Assembly: GCA_947462335.1 (NCBI GenBank)
Contig: OX381707.1
Coordinates: 15,467,418 to 15,531,417 of the forward strand
Reading direction: 5' to 3'
Length of the DNA: 64,000 nucleotides
DNA from: Harmothoe impar
Lineage: Eukaryota > Annelida > Polychaeta > Phyllodocida > Polynoidae
The position numbers and the translations under genes were made by a program. Positions 1 to 12,592 of the stretch are shown here, one piece after another. Below the pieces are notes generated by a model. It saw only the letters and a program-made list of their open reading frames with translations, ran no database searches and was not told the origin of the DNA. How positions within the stretch are numbered: position 1 is the first letter of the stretch; each line of letters begins with the position of its first letter.

Positions 1-153
1 CGGCAGACGACAAGGTGAAGAAGACCTTTGGACCTGTCTGCCTGCTGTGGTGGTGGGGACACACAGGGGGCTTGGTAGGGACAGCAGGACCAAAGTCCAC
101 CCCACACACAGCCCGACACCACCAGGCAAGGTCCGCGCTGGTGGGGGTCCCTG

Positions 154-328
154 TAAGGGCCGCATGGTGCTTTAATGTGCATCACTAGGGCTACATTCAT
201 GCATCATGACGACCCTTTAGGAGTGGGCAAACCCTGTCGCGTCGGCCTGGTGCATGTATGTAGCACTGGCGAGTTACTCGCCACGGCTGCATTTATGCAT
301 CATGTCTATAATGGACATGGCACATCAG
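154..328. repeat. GCATCATG-family MITE, partial
   Basis: Starts with the family's AAGGGCCGCATGGTGC end and contains repeated GCATCATG and a GGCGAGTTACTCGCC palindrome. The right end is interrupted by another inverted-repeat element inserted at about 329. This is the most abundant interspersed family in the window; a clean copy is at 57256-57475. Confidence 0.75.
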
Positions 329-582
329 AAAGTAAACCAGTCTCCAGACTCTTCAAAGTGACGATCATAAAATAAACGAGTTAAAAACTTGTCTAAGTGA
401 CAAGGAAGCGGGTCTTCTAGCTGGAGATAAAAGACCCACTTGGCATGTGCCAGTCCAAAACCCGACATTTGCCAGCTCCAGATTCTATTTGTGGGATGGT
501 AACCCGATAGGTTAGACAACTTTTGACTCGTTTATTTTATGATAGTCACTTCGACGAGTCTGGAGACAAGTTTACTTTTTCA
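329..582. repeat. Hairpin MITE with GTAAAC/GTTTAC ends
   Basis: The ends are inverted copies of about 60 bp (AGTAAAC, GTCTCCAGACTC, ATCATAAAATAAACGAGT and their complements). The arms meet in a central region with CCAGCT and AAGACCC inverted motifs. A second copy lies at 21075-21330. Both are inserted inside GCATCATG-family MITEs, so this family is the younger of the two. The short ORFs inside are by-products of the palindrome. Confidence 0.8.
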
Positions 583-1566
583 GTGTGGCACATCAGTGCA
601 GGTTGTCGCCTTTACAGAGATATGTGGCATAAAGATACTATAGGAACTGGATCCCTCACATGATTAGGCACACTTGTGAACCTTCATGTATTGCTATTTC
701 ACAACATGCAAAGGGAGTGGTTTTATCATGTTGACAATTGATCGTTGGTTGAGTTCAAAAGTCAGTCGGAATGTTAAGAGTACTTATTTGAAATATGGTG
801 TCGTTGAGTTAGGAGAGAGCCTAAGTCGTTGCAATTGGAGCTAAAATGGAGGGCAAATTAAGGCTGCAAACAATGGGTATCTCGGCAAGACCCCGGGTCA
901 AGACTTTCCGCTATCTCGTTTTAATGGCAAAAGAAGAAATCTTGTGGCAATTTATTTTAATAAGAGAAGATCTGTACAGCCGTTGTTTATAGCTCAAATG
1001 TGTGTGTGTGGTGGTGGGGGGGGGGGGGGGTGCAGTGGGGAAGGGTGGGGGGGGGGGCAGCTCGACACCCATTGATTATACAGATAGTATTTAATTATGA
1101 AACGAAGATCTTGACCTTGACTCCTTGATCTCACAGTATGGGGGTTGTTTACTTCCACCGTAGTTGGGATTCCTATTATTGTCCATCGCCATACCCCCAC
1201 GTCAGTCTTTGTGCCTATGCAATACATGTACTCAAGATTATTGAATTTTGATAGTGCGACGTTGATAAGAATGCCCGATATAGCACCGTATCAGATTGCA
1301 ATGACTTGCAGGAGAATTTCACTTACTTCAGTTATGTGTTGGAATTGTCATTGATGTGGTTATTTTGAATCATTTGATAGGAATTGCATCCAGATCAGCA
1401 GTTACCCTTCTGAATTATGAAAATGTACATATATTTAAACAGGGAAGAAGTTGGGTATAGATACAAAACTTGGCAGAGAGCTATTGGGCGAGGAAAATGC
1501 ACCCTCAAATTCTTATTTCCTGTTGGCCTCTTTCCCAGCAACCCCATGATGCACCTGAGTTGGCCT
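583..1566. other. Intergenic, no gene seen
   Basis: I find no convincing ORF or splice pattern. A G-rich run at about 1014-1056 creates the short Pro-rich antisense ORF, which is low complexity. Confidence 0.6.
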
Positions 1567-1683
1567 AACCCGTTAAGGGCCGCATAGTGCTTTAATGCGC
1601 TTTGCCGACATGATGCATTAATGCAGAGTAGATCTACTCACCAGGGCTGCATTGTTGCATCATGCCGACTCTATACGGGTTAA
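1567..1683. repeat. GCATCATG-family MITE, short copy
   Basis: It runs from TAACCCGTTAAGGGCCGCAT to a CATCATGCCGACTC...CGGGTTAA end, a compact copy with both termini. Confidence 0.75.
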
Positions 1684-1750
1684 TACACGGGTCAAAATGA
1701 CGCATGAATTCAGTGCTGGAAAGTAGAATCGCCACAGCTGCATTCATAAT

Positions 1751-1977
1751 TGTGCCTCTACATGGGTAAAAATCGACACGGGCGACACGGTGACACGGCC
1801 ATTTTAGGCCATTTTAACAATCTATGGACACAAGAAAATTAGGGTTAAAAATCGACATACAGGGATTTTTTCTCTAAGTTCCTATGTACATAAAAATCGA
1901 CACAGTGACAGGGCTGTTTTGCTTTAAAATCGACACGGCGACACGGTCAAAATCGTGGGCACCCATGTAGAGGCACA
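1751..1977. repeat. MITE with TGTGCCTCTACATGGGT ends
   Basis: The terminal inverted repeat TGTGCCTCTACATGGGT appears at both ends. The interior has several AAAATCGACAC motifs. Two further copies are at 23196-23420 and 46468-46691, and both of those have 4-bp target duplications (CTCA and ATTA). Confidence 0.85.
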
Positions 1978-3100
1978 TTATTATCCATATTCATGTGACA
2001 TTATTACATCGACAAAGGCCTGGCCAAAGGGCTGACTACCCCCCCCCCCCCCACCCCCTACACACTAAAACACGATGAAGCCATTTACATGTATTAAAGG
2101 AGCAAAGGTAGGTACTGCCCCCCCTCTCACCCCCTCCCCAATCAGGGGGGACTCCCCCTGCCCACCTCCCCAGGATCACGCCACTTTCTTATCTGTCCGC
2201 TAGAGGTCAGCACTATCGTGACCTCGCCACCAACTCTCGGTACAGACGGACGTAGGCCGACTATGGACTCTGGACGCGCATGCGTACTTAACTCCCGGAC
2301 TTAACTATGATTCTCTATACGGACTAGAGTATCAGCTAATCTATGGTACTGTCCGGGATATCCTAGTCGACCGTCCTTCGGCGGGTTGGACTTTGTTTTT
2401 TTTATAGTCCAAGGCAGCTTGGATGACCATTGGACTTCAAAGGTTGACAGGGCTGGTTGTTGATCCAGGCACTTGTTCTATGAAATTGAATAATAACTTT
2501 GGAGTTTGGATGGTGGATATTAAAGGCATTGTGTATCACATGATAAACAGTACCTGTGTTTGATTCCCATCGATAACGCATACCGTATCGTCGCCATAAT
2601 GTAATGGTGCATTTCTCAATTTGACAGGATCAGCACTCATACAAGACAGGCGCTTATTCAAGATCATAGTTTAGTGCTTTATGCGGAATGCGCGGTGCCT
2701 GCACTCGATTAATACACAAACGATTCTTAGGTTGAAGAACACCCCCATTTCTTGAAAAAAAGAAGAAAAAACGCTCCTCATTTCAGGTGAATATTTTGGT
2801 TAATATTATCCGCTCTTCATGGAAGTCCGGAGAGTTTACTTGAAAAAAAACTCACCTTTTGTTTAAACCCATGGACTTTATTTGCAACAAACACCCCCTT
2901 TTCTTAAAATCCACGAAAATTTGTTCAGCGAAAAAAAACCACTTTTCTTGAATCTAAGGGTATTGGAAGTGGAAAATGAATTACAAGTTTCCCGCAATTG
3001 ACGGCCCTCTTCAAGTGCCGGGACTATGCAGGGAGTAGTGTCAATGTACCCCCAGTGCGGCGCTCTTTTAATACCCGGAGCTATATAATGGGGGTAGACC
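1978..3100. other. Intergenic, no gene seen
   Basis: Contains poly-C runs at about 2040 and 2118. No supported coding region. Confidence 0.6.
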
Positions 3101-3310
3101 CCTAAAATCGGCAGGGCGACATGGCTGTTTCTTAAAATCGACAGGTGACAAGGGACTTAGTGACAAACAACAGAAGAAATAAAAATATAGTGACAGGGGA
3201 CATGAGCATTTCTAAAAAATCGACAGGGGACATGGATATTTCTTAAAATCGGCAGGAGGATAGTGACAAGGGACATTTCTTAAAATCGGCAGGCGACATG
3301 GGGACCCCCC
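3101..3310. repeat. Short-period repeat with AAATCGACAGG/ATGTC motifs
   Basis: Degenerate repetition of TTTCTTAAAATCGRCAGG and GACATGG. The same motif set appears in the reverse orientation at 8470-8670, 15300-15405 and 31805-31965, and again near 36810 and 37010-37080. It is a dispersed family of simple-like repeats. Confidence 0.65.
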
Positions 3311-3621
3311 ATCTAGACCCCCTATATAGTTTGGATAGAAACGGCAAAATAGCCCGGTGTTTGAAGCCCCAGGTATCATATAGCACATTATACTGTGACG
3401 CACCTACCGTTGTACGTACATTTAATTTGTAAATTTTGGCTCAGATTTCCATTTAATGGACGGTGTGGCCAATCCACGTTTACGTTTCTATTCAAAGTAA
3501 ACATTGGCCTAAAAGATGTTCCCAATAGTACTCCCATTTTAATCTGTCTCAACGTTAAAGTGGCTCGCTTCTGACCAGCCCATGGTACGTCCATGATGTA
3601 CACGATAGGGCCATATAACCA

Positions 3622-3798
3622 GTGAGGAAGATGACTATGGTAACTGCAGTTACCAGATCACCATTTAGGGACCTACAATAACAAGTACTATACAGCTGCC
3701 ATAAACACAGCGTAATCACCACTTTTGATTCTCTAAGCCACAGTGGGATCCCTAAATGGTGATCTGGTAACTGCAGTTACCATAGTCACCTTCCTCAC
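3622..3798. repeat. Palindromic MITE (GTGAGGAA ends)
   Basis: The two arms are near-perfect inverted copies of about 55 bp. Each contains the 16-bp palindrome GGTAACTGCAGTTACC followed by a GATCACCATTTAGGGA segment. The spacer is about 65 bp. Confidence 0.85.
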
Positions 3799-4040
3799 AG
3801 TGTACAGGTGAGTTGACGTTTGTGTACCTGTACCTGGGTGCACGCACACCTGAGATATGGCCTCACTGCCCACCTGTTGTGCCGCGCAGAGACCAGGATC
3901 ACCCCACCCCCTTATCTCCCACTGATAACCCACTACATGTGTAGCACCGCCAGGACACGTGCACCTGGCCCAGGTAGACCTTAGAGATTGGCGGCACCCA
4001 TCATGTTATGACGGAGCCTGTCTCTATAGCATCCAGCCTC

Positions 4041-4640
4041 TTAACCCTCTAAGGACGGCATGATACCTTAATGCACTGTGCCCTTGGTCGTCATGATGCA
4101 TGAATGCAGTTTTTGCGAAAACATGCAGGACAGTTGCAATGTCCTTCTAAAATGCCACCGGTCTAGCAGATTCATAGGTGTAGCAGGACCGAAAGTCCAG
4201 TCACATGTTGGGCTTTTCAGAACTAAAAGAATTCAGCTGGGCTCCTAAAGCTGAAATATTTATGTCAATATACTGTCTATCTATCCTGATTTGGCTATAA
4301 ATGATTACAAATAAAATCGTATTCTTAATGGACAAAACTCCTCTATACTTAAAATGCAGAAATCTTCAGATATGTGGCTACTATAGTATCCGGTCCTCCA
4401 AAAATGTAGCCGGTCCTTCAACATCGAAAATTTGCAGGACCGAATGTCCTGTGGGATCAAAAAGTTTTCGCAAAGACTGTGAATGCATTATGACGACCCA
4501 CGGGGTTGAGATACCCCCGAAGGATCGGCGTGATGCACCAATGCCACGACGGCGAATTACTCACGCGGGCTGCATTGGTGCATCATGGTGACAAATGTCA
4601 TCCTTTAGCGACATGTCGTCCCCAAAGAGTCAACCCATGC
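4041..4640. repeat. GCATCATG-family MITE split by a nested insertion
   Basis: The left part (4041-4108) and right part (about 4476-4640) are family sequence. Between them is a separate inverted-repeat element at 4109-4475, with GCGAAAAC and GTTTTCGC near its ends and inverted GGACCGA.A.GTCC motifs. A related inverted copy of the inserted element is at about 62540-62770. Confidence 0.75.
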
Positions 4641-4984
4641 GTGTTTCGTCATAGACAGAAATCGGCAGGGGCTTGGCAGAGGAAGGGGAGGAGCGTATAT
4701 AATATATGGAGAGATTTGCATTTTCTTTCCCTCAACATTTTGACGATCGACCTTTTGGGGACTCTTGAAATTCGACTCTGACTTTGGTAATTCTTTGTTG
4801 CTTCCCGCGATCTCTCTCAAATAATTCCAATATACATAATCAATATAATTTACGATATAATGTAAATAGACGATTATTCACCAACCAACTGCGCAAAACT
4901 CTACTTTTTGCCCCCCCCCCCCCTGTGAGTCGGGGAGACCCATGCGGCGGTGAATCCACCCGCCCCCATATCAGTCACTTATCA
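4641..4984. other. Intergenic, no gene seen
   Basis: Contains a poly-C tract at about 4911. The antisense ORF here lacks any recognisable domain. Confidence 0.5.
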
Positions 4985-6338
4985 CCCGGACCAAAAGGCA
5001 GTAGGCAATAAGTATTGAATAAGTATAGGAAAAGTAGTGTCAGGAAGTATTAACCAAGTAGTCATTCAGTAGTCACTATCATCTCACAACCCCAAAGAGA
5101 GAAATGGGAAGTAGCACTTAAGTAGTAAAGCAGTATATGATAAGTATGCAATAAGTAGTAGATCAGTATGTCCGAAATATTTAAATGAGGTGAAAGTATA
5201 GATTCAGTATGATACTGAACAGCTACTGCCATTCAGTATGAAGTCAGTATAGGTTGAGCCTATGGGGTTGCTGGGTCAGTTCAGCTGGCTGAATAGTATA
5301 CTTTTCTACTACTTCCTTGGTCGCTAGTACTAATGAACAGCTACTTTTCTTGGGCTACTTTTCTAATACTGCTAATCAGTATAAGAAAAGTATGTCCGAA
5401 ATATTTAAATGAGATAGAAGTATAGGTTTAGTATACTACTGACTTCTGATTGCCAGTTCAGTATTGCTATTCAGAATGTATTCTGTGTATAAGGCACACG
5501 CTGAAAGTAGTGAATAAGTAGTGGTTGACCTCTAATGTTTGAATCAGGAGGCCTTTGTGGTGTAGGGTCTGGCAACACGATTCTATGTGTATTAAATGTA
5601 TAAGAAATACATACATAATCTTCCTAGTTGTCTTTATGTCTTCCCCCCCCCCCAAATGCATATGTAACAGGGCAATACATTGAAAGGCCCTTGCTAATCC
5701 ACAATTGACAATCACATTATACACATGTCTACATACCAAATAGATCCACCCTTCCACACAGTTGTATTGCCTCCTCCATCCACGTTTTCAAATAACTGAT
5801 ATACTTACCAGAGTAGCCTCTTGAATTATGTTACAATGAGCCTAATGTAGTCACGAGATATCCAATGTATTGTGGGCCCATTCTCATGACATTATGAGGG
5901 ATCCTTGGTAGATTATTCCTGTAAAATATGCTCCCTATGAATATATGTATTAGCTCCACTGGGTTCTGGCGCATTCTGTGTAACTGTCAGATTTGTATCT
6001 GTGTACTAACCCAAATAAAAGGAGGGCACAAGCACTAGGGTGACCCTGAGAAATAAGTATAGAATAAGTATAATACTGAATCAATACTGCTATGCGCCCT
6101 CAAGACTATGTCTCAGAAGTATTAGAACAGTAGTCTTGAAGGTAGCTCAGAATAATCTATGTTATAGAAGTATGAGATCAGTAGGGTAGCCTAAGTATCA
6201 AAGTTAATCCAGTATACATATAGTATACTACTTCTTTAAGCAGTGGTATATGGATGAAGCTCCATATAATTCAGGAGCCAACTAAGTAGTGTTTCAGTAC
6301 TACTGACTAGAGAAGTAGCTACTTCCCTTTGGTCCGGG
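4985..6338. mobile_element. Non-autonomous DNA transposon with AAGTAT/AAGTAG motif arrays
   Basis: The ends are inverted: CCCGGACCAAAAGG at the left and the complement of CCCGGACCAAAGGG at the right, each followed by AGTAG. Dozens of copies of AAGTAT, CAGTAT, AAGTAG and their complements fill the interior, most densely in the outer thirds. This resembles subterminal transposase-binding repeats of hAT- or CACTA-like elements. No transposase ORF is present. I could not define a target duplication. One segment (TCCGAAATATTTAAATGAG) occurs twice, near 5170 and 5394. Confidence 0.75.
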
Positions 6339-6798
6339 CAGTACCGGTAATATCATCCCATACCGTCCCATATCTGCCGCGGCGGTCAGAGGGCTGTTGG
6401 ACATTGAGTTCATGGTAATGGACCGGGTCAGTATATGGATTTTGTCACATCACTAAATGGTATCCCTATGACCTTTTCTTGAACCACAATGTGTGTGTGT
6501 GTGAGGGTAGGGCTTCAGGTATTTAGCCAATTACAATAGTGCTGTATCTGTCAGTCTGACTGACTGTCTGACTGTCTGACTGAGGCTGGCTATGCTGAAA
6601 GGCCAAGCGCCCCTATATATAGGGCTGATTATCTGTCCTGACTGCACTCTGACTGTTACTGGACGTGCAGTAAGATCTGCGGGTTTAAACTGTTCCACCC
6701 AGACCCGGCACCTAGGCCAAGAGTAAGAAAGTGTTTCAGGCAACCAACCCCTGAATTCAAAATAGGGCCGATCCTAGCATTTTCCACCGATTTAGGGG

Positions 6799-6930
<132 letters not shown>

Positions 6931-7025
6931 AATTCATTTTCTTTTTAATTTAATTTATTGGCTCTGCAAGGATGCGCAAATGCTCAGATAAAGGTCTATC
7001 TACTCACTGGCAAGGTCTTTTCTAA

Positions 7026-7264
7026 GGCCAAAAAAAGGAGGTTTGTTTCATGGGCAGAAAGTGTAGGGTCGGTAGGTCGGATTCTTTTTTTTTCTTTCTT
7101 TTAAAACATGAAAGTACTAGCCAGCCTCTCCGAAGACCCTAAAATTGACCCAAAAAGGGTAAAAATACAAACATTTCTTCAAAACTGCATAAAACACGTA
7201 GGGTCGGCCTTATCCTGATCTGATAGGGTCGGTCGGGTGACCTGAAACAATACTTTTTTTGGCC
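7026..7264. repeat. MITE with GGCCAAAAAAAGG ends
   Basis: Bounded by GGCCAAAAAAAGG and its complement, with GTTTGTTTC and the GGTCGGGTGACCTGAAAC motif inside. Related copies are at about 17505-17712, 57924-58209 and 63241-63541. Confidence 0.8.
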
Positions 7265-7496
7265 TAAAGGTCTATCTAATCACGGGCAAGGTCTTTTCTA
7301 ATGTCACTAACCGTAACCCCAAGTTAAAAACGTATTATGTAGTCTGAAGATGTTTACGAATTCATTTTAATACATGTAATACATATAAAACATGCAAAAA
7401 CAGCTCTTATGTATATGCAAGGACACTTGGTGCCACGATAAGAGTGGTTCATTGTTGTCATCTATAAGTTCTGGAGACAGTGGTGGACAGCACTGA

Positions 7497-7935
7497 CAGG
7501 GCCGCACGATACATTCACCCTTGAAGGGCGGCATTATGCATTCAGAGATGCCACCTTTCCTACGTTTGCAGGAATTCCTACTTTTTGGCTCGAAATTTTG
7601 TATTGCATTCAATAAACTCGACAGCAGTGCTGCATTCAAGCATCACGAACAGGGGTTGAGGCACTCTCGAAGGGTCGGCATTATGCATTAATGCAGCACT
7701 GGCGAGTTACTCGCCAGGGCTGCATTGGTGCATCATGATGACTGATATAATCTTTTTGTGACATGCTGTTCTTAAAGGGTTTATGTACATGTGATAATCC
7801 CCTTCGTCGATATGATTCATGAAAGCAATCTCATTCGATAGTTAACTTGCCCGGTCTGCATTGTACGTCATGCCGACCCTTCTGGAGTGGATCAACCAAG
7901 ACTTACTAACCAAGGCTCAATTCATGATGCATTAA
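7497..7935. repeat. GCATCATG-family MITE remnants
   Basis: Two adjoining family segments. The best preserved is about 7618-7782, with TGCAGCACTGGCGAGTTACT and its inverted partner and the terminal CTTAAAGGGTTTA. A more degraded piece follows to about 7935. Confidence 0.65.
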
Positions 7936-8469
7936 ATCTACCTTTCGTGTATCTAAAGCATAACCTTCAACTCATAGAGAACAGTATACTTTTTGATTGA
8001 TGCATTCTTTTGGAACTTGAGCTATGTTTTGGGAAATTTTGGAACTTAACATTGATTTTAGTTGATTTTCCTGTTCGCGAAAAAATATAATTTCACATAC
8101 CCTCTTAGGCACTGCCTGGCTTTCAGGTGAGCATGCTTTCGGCGACTATGACGCTCACTTTTCTGAGGGTGTGAGCAACTAAAGCACTGAGTTTACATAG
8201 TCAATTTATCATTATTGTTATACGTATGATAAAGCCATGCATAGGTTATCTACTAAGAGTGTAAAGTAAACAGTATATATATGTAGGCTATTTGTATCTG
8301 ATCTGAATCTGACGGGGTTATCGATGGAAAAATACCGAGCCACGAGTGCCTTGTGCAAAATAGTGTTTGAGAACAATGGGGTGGGGGTAGGGATCTGTGT
8401 GGATGGGGGAGGGGGGAGGGTTGGGTTGGGTAAGGTGGGGGTGGGGGTGAACTAGTATGCACATATGGG
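7936..8469. other. Intergenic, no gene seen
   Basis: A G-rich tract at 8370-8450 gives a spurious Pro/His-rich antisense ORF. No supported gene. Confidence 0.55.
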
Positions 8470-8782
8470 GCCCTTGATGGGGGGGTCCCCATGTCCCGTG
8501 TCGATCTTAAGAAATGCTCATGTCGCCATATCGATCTTAAGAAATTCCCCATGTCCCATGTCACTATCTATTTTTTCTTCCTGTCCCATGTCACTCTCTA
8601 TTTTCTCCTCATGTCCCATGTCACTAGGGCCAAAACAAGTCCATGTCGCCATGTCTAGGGCCATACATATATACATATTCCTATATTCACTCTATATTTT
8701 TAACTATAGCTGAAATAACTCATAAATGCAATGAGGGTGTATGAATATAAAGTTAGTGAAATCAACCGGTGTCATACACCAT

Positions 8783-8880
8783 CATTCCTTCAAGGGTCGC
8801 GTAGTGTTTTTATGCATCATCACTGGCATGATCCATTAAGACATAACTTGCCATTACTGCATACCATGATACAGGCACCA
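8783..8880. repeat. GCATCATG-family MITE, degraded
   Basis: Family motifs (TTCAAGGGTCGCGTAGTG, ATGCATCATCACTGGCATGA) are present but the inner palindrome is eroded. Confidence 0.5.
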
Positions 8881-9182
8881 TGGGGTGTAAACATTCCTGA
8901 ACTATTGTAAATGTAGATATTTTCAGCACTTTTAAAAATCGAAAATATGCACAGCGCGAAAATATCTACGTTTTATACAGTACTTGCCACACCACTTCTA
9001 AGTCACCAGGCTGGCATTTATACTTCATGGCGAGAAAAGGACATACTTATAAAGGCATCCATGCGGCCCCTAAGAGATATCTGTATAGCTCTCCCTATCA
9101 GTGGTATGATGCAGGTGTTATCTACCAGCAGGAGGTTAGAATGTAGCGTGGGCTGATAAGGGGAGGCACTGTTGATGTTTTT

Positions 9183-9382
9183 NNNNNNNNNNNNNNNNNN
9201 NNNNNNNNNNNNNNNNNNNNNNNNNNNNNNNNNNNNNNNNNNNNNNNNNNNNNNNNNNNNNNNNNNNNNNNNNNNNNNNNNNNNNNNNNNNNNNNNNNNN
9301 NNNNNNNNNNNNNNNNNNNNNNNNNNNNNNNNNNNNNNNNNNNNNNNNNNNNNNNNNNNNNNNNNNNNNNNNNNNNNNNNNN
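9183..9382. other. Assembly gap (200 N)
   Basis: Exactly 200 unknown bases, a common fixed-size scaffold-gap length. ORFs spanning it are artefacts. Confidence 0.99.
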
Positions 9383-9432
9383 CAATAAATACAAACTCTG
9401 GTGTTATATACATTCTCCCTCAATGTAAAGCA

Positions 9433-9605
9433 TGAGCACAGCCAAAAATAATTATCTCATTTTAAGAAAATCTGATTATCAAACTCATCTGGCAGACAAA
9501 TCACTTGTTTTAAAAAAGAAATATTTTCTTAAAACAAGTGGTTTGTCCGCCAGACGATTTTAATATTCCGATTTTCTTGAAACGAGATAATTATTTTTGG
9601 CTGTG
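9433..9605. repeat. Palindromic MITE (CACAGCCAAAAATAATT ends)
   Basis: Both ends carry inverted copies of CACAGCCAAAAATAATTATC. Further inside are inverted GATTTTCTTRAAA and AAACAAGTG.TTTGTC segments, so the element folds almost end to end. Confidence 0.85.
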
Positions 9606-10134
9606 AGACCTTCATCAGAAATGATACATCAACAAAACATTTGTTGTCTGTGGTGCATGGACATGTGCAGTTCTCAACATCCCATTAAAAATACAGGGCA
9701 AGTGGGGGGAGTCTTAAGGTTAGGGGAGCCATTACTTAAAGGCTTTTTTGTGCAGGTGATTGTCAAATATGGCCCTGATTGCTTCCCTCTTTCTTTTCAC
9801 TGTTTATAATAGCTCAAAAAGGGTATGAATAGGAAAATGGTCAGTGAAAATAAAAGAACATCGAAAATAAAAAATAAAGCCTTTTGCAGCATCATTCCTA
9901 GCAAATTTAACACATTTGAGATGAAATGTGATTCGGCTTGATTTGATTGATTTGATTTGAAAGGGGCCTTTTGCTTTTTTAGGTCTGATTGATAGAATTC
10001 CAAAGCAAACTTTCTTGTCAGGGAAGGGTTTGTTTTTATAATGAAATATTAATCTGTCTCCTTTTGTTTTATCCTTACCCCAGGGTTTGAGCCATTGCTC
10101 AGCTGGAGATCTCCAGGGTGTGTTTCTTCATAAG
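9606..10134. other. Intergenic, no gene seen
   Basis: AT-rich, with no supported gene. Confidence 0.5.
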
Positions 10135-10490
10135 GCCTCTCCAAATAATATACTTGTTTCTCATCATTAATCCATGAGAAATGAGACGAGGGCGCTTTTT
10201 TTTCTTTTTCTTTTCTTTTTTTGCTAAGGATTAAATCATATAGAGTATTGCAGGCTGTCGGAGAAACAAATTCACAGTCAAGTAATGAAAATATTAAGGA
10301 TATGCGAAAGTTGTAAATATGCATGTTTTCTTCACCCCATTGCATTTCCTGCGCTGTCAGCTTTAATTTGATACCAAATATGCTCATATTTGTTTAATTT
10401 TGTCATGTTTTTCCATTAAAATTTGCAAAAAAAGGTGATTTTGCTGACGCGCGTGGTGATGAGAAACAAGTATATTATTTGGAGTAGCCT
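10135..10490. repeat. Inverted-repeat element with AGGC.TCTCCAAATAATA ends
   Basis: CTCCAAATAATATACTTGTT near 10139 is repeated in inverted orientation near 10460-10485. A 112-residue antisense ORF lies inside it, but it has no recognisable domain and I treat it as chance. Confidence 0.65.
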
Positions 10491-11263
10491 AACAACAAAG
10501 GTCCTAGCTCATTAGATCACTATGTTGCTGTAAACAGGTTATCATGTTAACTATAATGTTATCATGTATAATGCTATCATGATAACTATAATATAAATTG
10601 GTGTAAAATACCCCAGATGTTTAAACTTTAATCTTACATATAAGCTCCACATCCCTGAGTGGTATGTCTCATTATCTATACAATACTAGTCTGTTAATAG
10701 TTAGTAAGGCTGTACTGCCCTTTCACACCCAGTTTTTGCATTACAAATCATACACAGTACGGTTGGAGCCTGATGCAAACAGGATTCCCAGGAACCTTCC
10801 TCATACCTCCAGTGGTAAAAAAAACAGGTTAGGATTGAAGTAGAAATACATTCAACCCTGCGGATTTATAGCTAAGACCCTGGGCAAGAGGCTGTTTCTG
10901 TCAAATACCATGCATCAAAAATTGTTGGGTAGAAGCTGCGGCTATTAAACAATTCAGATTGAGTCAGATCACCGGTGGGGCATATAGGATAGGGACCAGG
11001 TCCGGGTACTGCGCATACGTGAGATTTTAGATGTATACTGCAGTACTAAAGTCAACAAAAACAGATTATAATCATACTGACCAGGACCCAACCCCTGTAC
11101 TTTGCCTCATCTTGATCTATTGACCATCATCTGATATAAGGGAAAGTACCCAGCTTACTAATACAAGTCTTCAAAACATTGATCAAATGGTATAACTGCA
11201 TCATAGCACTGTGTCCAAAGATCTGAATATAATGCAAATATGATATAAGAATGAGTGTTAAAC
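10491..11263. other. Intergenic, no gene seen
   Basis: No supported gene. A short tandem of ATGTTATCATG motifs lies near 10540-10590. Confidence 0.5.

Positions 11264-11329
<66 letters not shown>
11264..11329 (+). repeat. (GAT)n microsatellite
   Basis: About 22 GAT/ATG triplets. Such tails also end some non-LTR retrotransposons, but I see no LINE sequence upstream here. Confidence 0.95.
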
Positions 11330-11581
11330 CGACTATTTCAATCTGTACTACAAATTAGAATGCTAAGTGTCCTTTAGCTTCTAGTGTAGCTGGATGAGGG
11401 CATGACAGATGTAAAATGCCCCCCCCCCCTTCAGCAAGAGCAGCCTTCCACTTCAATTAATGGGAAGTTCAGCCCCCAGGCCCTGGATGGGCCCAAATGG
11501 CCAGGGTTGCAGTTGGAGGGGGATAAAACTGAAAACTGAAGGGACAAACAGAAACAGTGACTATTGCAAACTCAGAATGGC

Positions 11582-11800
11582 TCAACCCCTTTAGCAGCAA
11601 TGTTGTGTTTTAGGATGCTATCCCCTGGTGAGTTTACTCCCCAGGGCTGCATTCAAACAGCATCCAGATCCAGTGGCGTAGGCAAATTGTTTGATGCATG
11701 AATGCAGCACTGGTGAATTACCCAGCAGAGTTACATTCTCGCATATTGGCAAGCAAGGAAATAATGCATTTAAGTATTATGCAGTCATTAAAGGGTTAAG
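11582..11800. repeat. GCATCATG-family MITE, diverged
   Basis: Bounded by CAACCCCTTTAGCAGCA and TTAAAGGGTTAA, with TGATGCATGAATGCAGCACT in the middle. Confidence 0.6.
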
Positions 11801-12269
11801 TAGAATGTAATGTTTGCTTTTTCTGAAATTCCAGACATGCCTAATGTTATCTGGAAGCAGTTATTGGTGGAGATGTAATCCATCAGCCCTGATCAAGCAG
11901 ACAGCCATGTTTACCGTTATGGGAGAGATAAATCTATTTTATTGATAATCCCAACTAACAATGTTCAACAAAAGGATAAATGAACTACAGAATGAAGTAT
12001 TTATTTCTGAAGTATACCCCAAGAAAGCCTTGAAGGCTGAAAGGTAGTGATAAGACTGTGGTAAAATGGAACAATGGACTCATGACTAGCAGTACCTAAG
12101 TTCAAATCCCCTCCAGGCTAGGTGTGGTGACCATTTTAACCCCATTGGTTGCAAAAGCTTGCACCAAAAGTTTTGGCAAAACGTTTTTACAAAGCATTTT
12201 ATGAACCTTTGCAAAAGGTTTGGGTATAGTCTTTTGGTAACCACTATTGGTAACCATCTATGTTACACT
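11801..12269. other. Intergenic, no gene seen
   Basis: No supported gene. Confidence 0.5.
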
Positions 12270-12345
12270 AAAAGCCACACCAAGGACCGAACCCGGGACC
12301 CTTAGATTGGGAGTTCCTGGCTCTCCTGGTTGAGCTATACATTCT
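12270..12345 (-). mobile_element. tRNA-derived SINE head
   Basis: The minus strand reads as a tRNA-like body with an A-box-like TAGCTCAACCAGGAG and a B box GGTTCGGTCC about 35 bases later. The loop between has an anticodon-like AACTCCCAA. There is no paired acceptor stem, so this is a SINE relic rather than a functional tRNA. Confidence 0.55.
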
Positions 12346-12487
12346 GGTTCCTGTCCACTGGTTCCAGGCTACGAGCAGGGGTTGCCCAGACCCAGCAAAA
12401 TCCCACGTTCAAGGTCATTTGGCTGTTACCAGAGCCTTCCTTCATAAGGATTTGGGAACGAGAGTACGCCAGCATACCATATAGTAT
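12340..12487. repeat. Half copy of the TACTCTCGTTCCCAAATCC palindromic element
   Basis: About 90% similar to the right arm of the complete element at 13373-13692 (CTGGTTCC, GGGGTTGCCCAGACCCAGC, GGATTTGGGAACGAGAGTA). Only one arm is present. Confidence 0.75.
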
Positions 12488-12592
12488 ATCGCATACAGCA
12501 TTATTCCCTCCTTAAAGGGTTGCAGACACAGGTCCAGGAGGAAGCACAAAGCTACTGACATGTCTGACACACACTCTGCTTTATAGCCTGTT

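Noticed and set aside
9018..9435. ORFs crossing the run of N
   Set aside because: Unknown bases cannot support a reading frame.
10049..10387. 112-residue antisense ORF
   Set aside because: Low-complexity Lys/Glu region inside an inverted-repeat element, with no recognisable domain.
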